This document shows positions 63,599-64,000 of a DNA stretch of 64,000 nt, piece after piece. The notes under the pieces are model-generated. The model saw only the letters and a program-made list of their open reading frames with translations, was not told where the DNA came from and did not search any database. How positions within the stretch are numbered: position 1 is the first letter of the stretch; the number at the start of each line of letters is the position of its first letter. The DNA is from Chromobacterium subtsugae (GTDB lineage Bacteria > Pseudomonadota > Gammaproteobacteria > Burkholderiales > Chromobacteriaceae), in contig NZ_JYKA01000013.1 in the NCBI RefSeq assembly GCF_001676875.1, positions 54,667 through 118,666 on the forward strand. Reading direction: 5' to 3'. A program made the position numbers and the translations under genes.

Positions 63599-64000
63599 TT
63601 GGCGGCCACCAGCGGATTAGCCTGGCTGAACCCCTGAGCCATGCATTGCTTGCACACCGTATTGGGGAAGCGCGGCAGCGGCGGATTCATCTGGTCCGGC
63701 CCGCTCCAATCATGGCTGGCCCCCTTGATGCTGACGGTGCCCGGCGCATGCAGCTCGATCTTGCCGTCCTTGATCCGCACATAGGCACCGCCGCTGGTCA
63801 GCAAGATTTCCTGTTTGCCGTTGAGGTGGATCTTCTGTTTCACCGAGGTGATGGAGAGGTCTTGATCCGCCGTCAGCTCCATCGCATCGCTCTGCGCCTG
63901 CACTTGCACCTTCCCCTTCGCCGCGATCAGCTTCAGCGCCACCTTGTCCTTCACCCCCGCCACGAACAGGCTGAGGTGCTGGCCGACGTTGTGGATCCAA
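63595..64000 (-). CDS. VgrG spike protein, C-terminal part only
   Basis: The gene runs in from beyond the right edge; about 134 C-terminal residues are visible. The DUF2345 region is clear in GQHLSLFVAGVKDKVALKLI, GKVQVQAQSDAMEL and HLNGKQEILLTSGGAYVRIK. This is the beta-helical spike extension that binds adaptor-effector complexes. It ends AQGFSQANPLVAAK, without a fused toxin domain. The N-terminal gp27/gp5-like part is not in the window. Confidence 0.92.
   Translation of the reverse strand, partial: WIHNVGQHLSLFVAGVKDKVALKLIAAKGKVQVQAQSDAMELTADQDLSITSVKQKIHLNGKQEILLTSGGAYVRIKDGKIELHAPGTVSIKGASHDWSGPDQMNPPLPRFPNTVCKQCMAQGFSQANPLVAAK

Noticed and set aside
1..64000. CRISPR array, insertion sequence or transposase
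   Set aside because: I saw no regularly spaced repeats and no transposase-like protein. The only long repeat noticed, apart from the tandem tRNA pair, is the tssF 5' copy.

Overview
The window is GC-rich bacterial chromosome that reads as a Neisseriales betaproteobacterium of the Chromobacterium type. The evidence for that is an SAH riboswitch in front of ahcY, a tpiA-secG-tRNA-Leu-nuoA..N run, tandem LpxL-family acyltransferases and a type VI secretion (T6SS) cluster. The lineage is my inference from gene content; no marker gene was aligned.

Layout. 1-0.7 kb: the 3' end of an Asp-box (BNR) protein and two identical tRNA-Phe genes. 0.7-5.7 kb: a complete 4-hydroxyphenylpyruvate to fumarate plus acetoacetate operon (hpd-hmgA-fahA-maiA), with a divergent Lrp/AsnC regulator. 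5.8-11.9 kb: the methyl cycle (metF, ahcY under an SAH riboswitch, metK), a UPF0114 membrane protein and a membrane GGDEF protein. 11.9-14.5 kb: two lipid A acyltransferase-family genes and a periplasmic RNase T2. 14.6-29.4 kb: all fourteen nuo genes of respiratory complex I plus a DUF2818 gene. 29.5-30.7 kb: tRNA-Leu, secG, tpiA. 30.8-36.4 kb: pstSCAB behind a probable Pho box, then a Pit phosphate transporter. 36.4-48.6 kb: a candidate FNR-activated small RNA, then recG and housekeeping genes (DUF2147, PhzF-like, ridA, hemW, rdgB, polyamine-binding protein, dusA), a VanX-like dipeptidase divergent from a peptide-binding protein, and an aspartoacylase-family gene.

48.6-64 kb is one end of a T6SS cluster, all on the minus strand. 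In transcription order it holds the C-terminus of a VgrG, a DUF4123 adaptor, a frameshifted and then an intact DUF3304 lipoprotein (probable immunity proteins), a Tle1-type DUF2235 phospholipase effector, a degenerate copy of the tssF 5' end, two paralogous small secreted proteins in AT-rich DNA, and then tssF, tssG, an unknown helical protein, tssH (clpV), an unknown membrane protein, a PAAR protein and tssA. The sheath, tube, baseplate-TssE/K and membrane-complex genes are not in the window.

The observations I rate highest are: (1) a 145-bp unit between pit and recG that combines an FNR-type box centred 61.5 bp upstream of the predicted start, a sigma-70 promoter with an 18-bp spacer, and a strong terminator, which together look like an oxygen-controlled small RNA; (2) the roughly 180-bp direct repeat of the tssF 5' end that brackets the AT-rich cassette, a recombination scar showing how cargo entered the T6SS locus; (3) gene decay inside that cassette (an in-frame stop in one secreted paralog, two frameshifts in one immunity copy); (4) three mutually complementary segments in the ahcY leader; and (5) two terminator-like hairpins with no visible promoter directly in front of the nuo operon.
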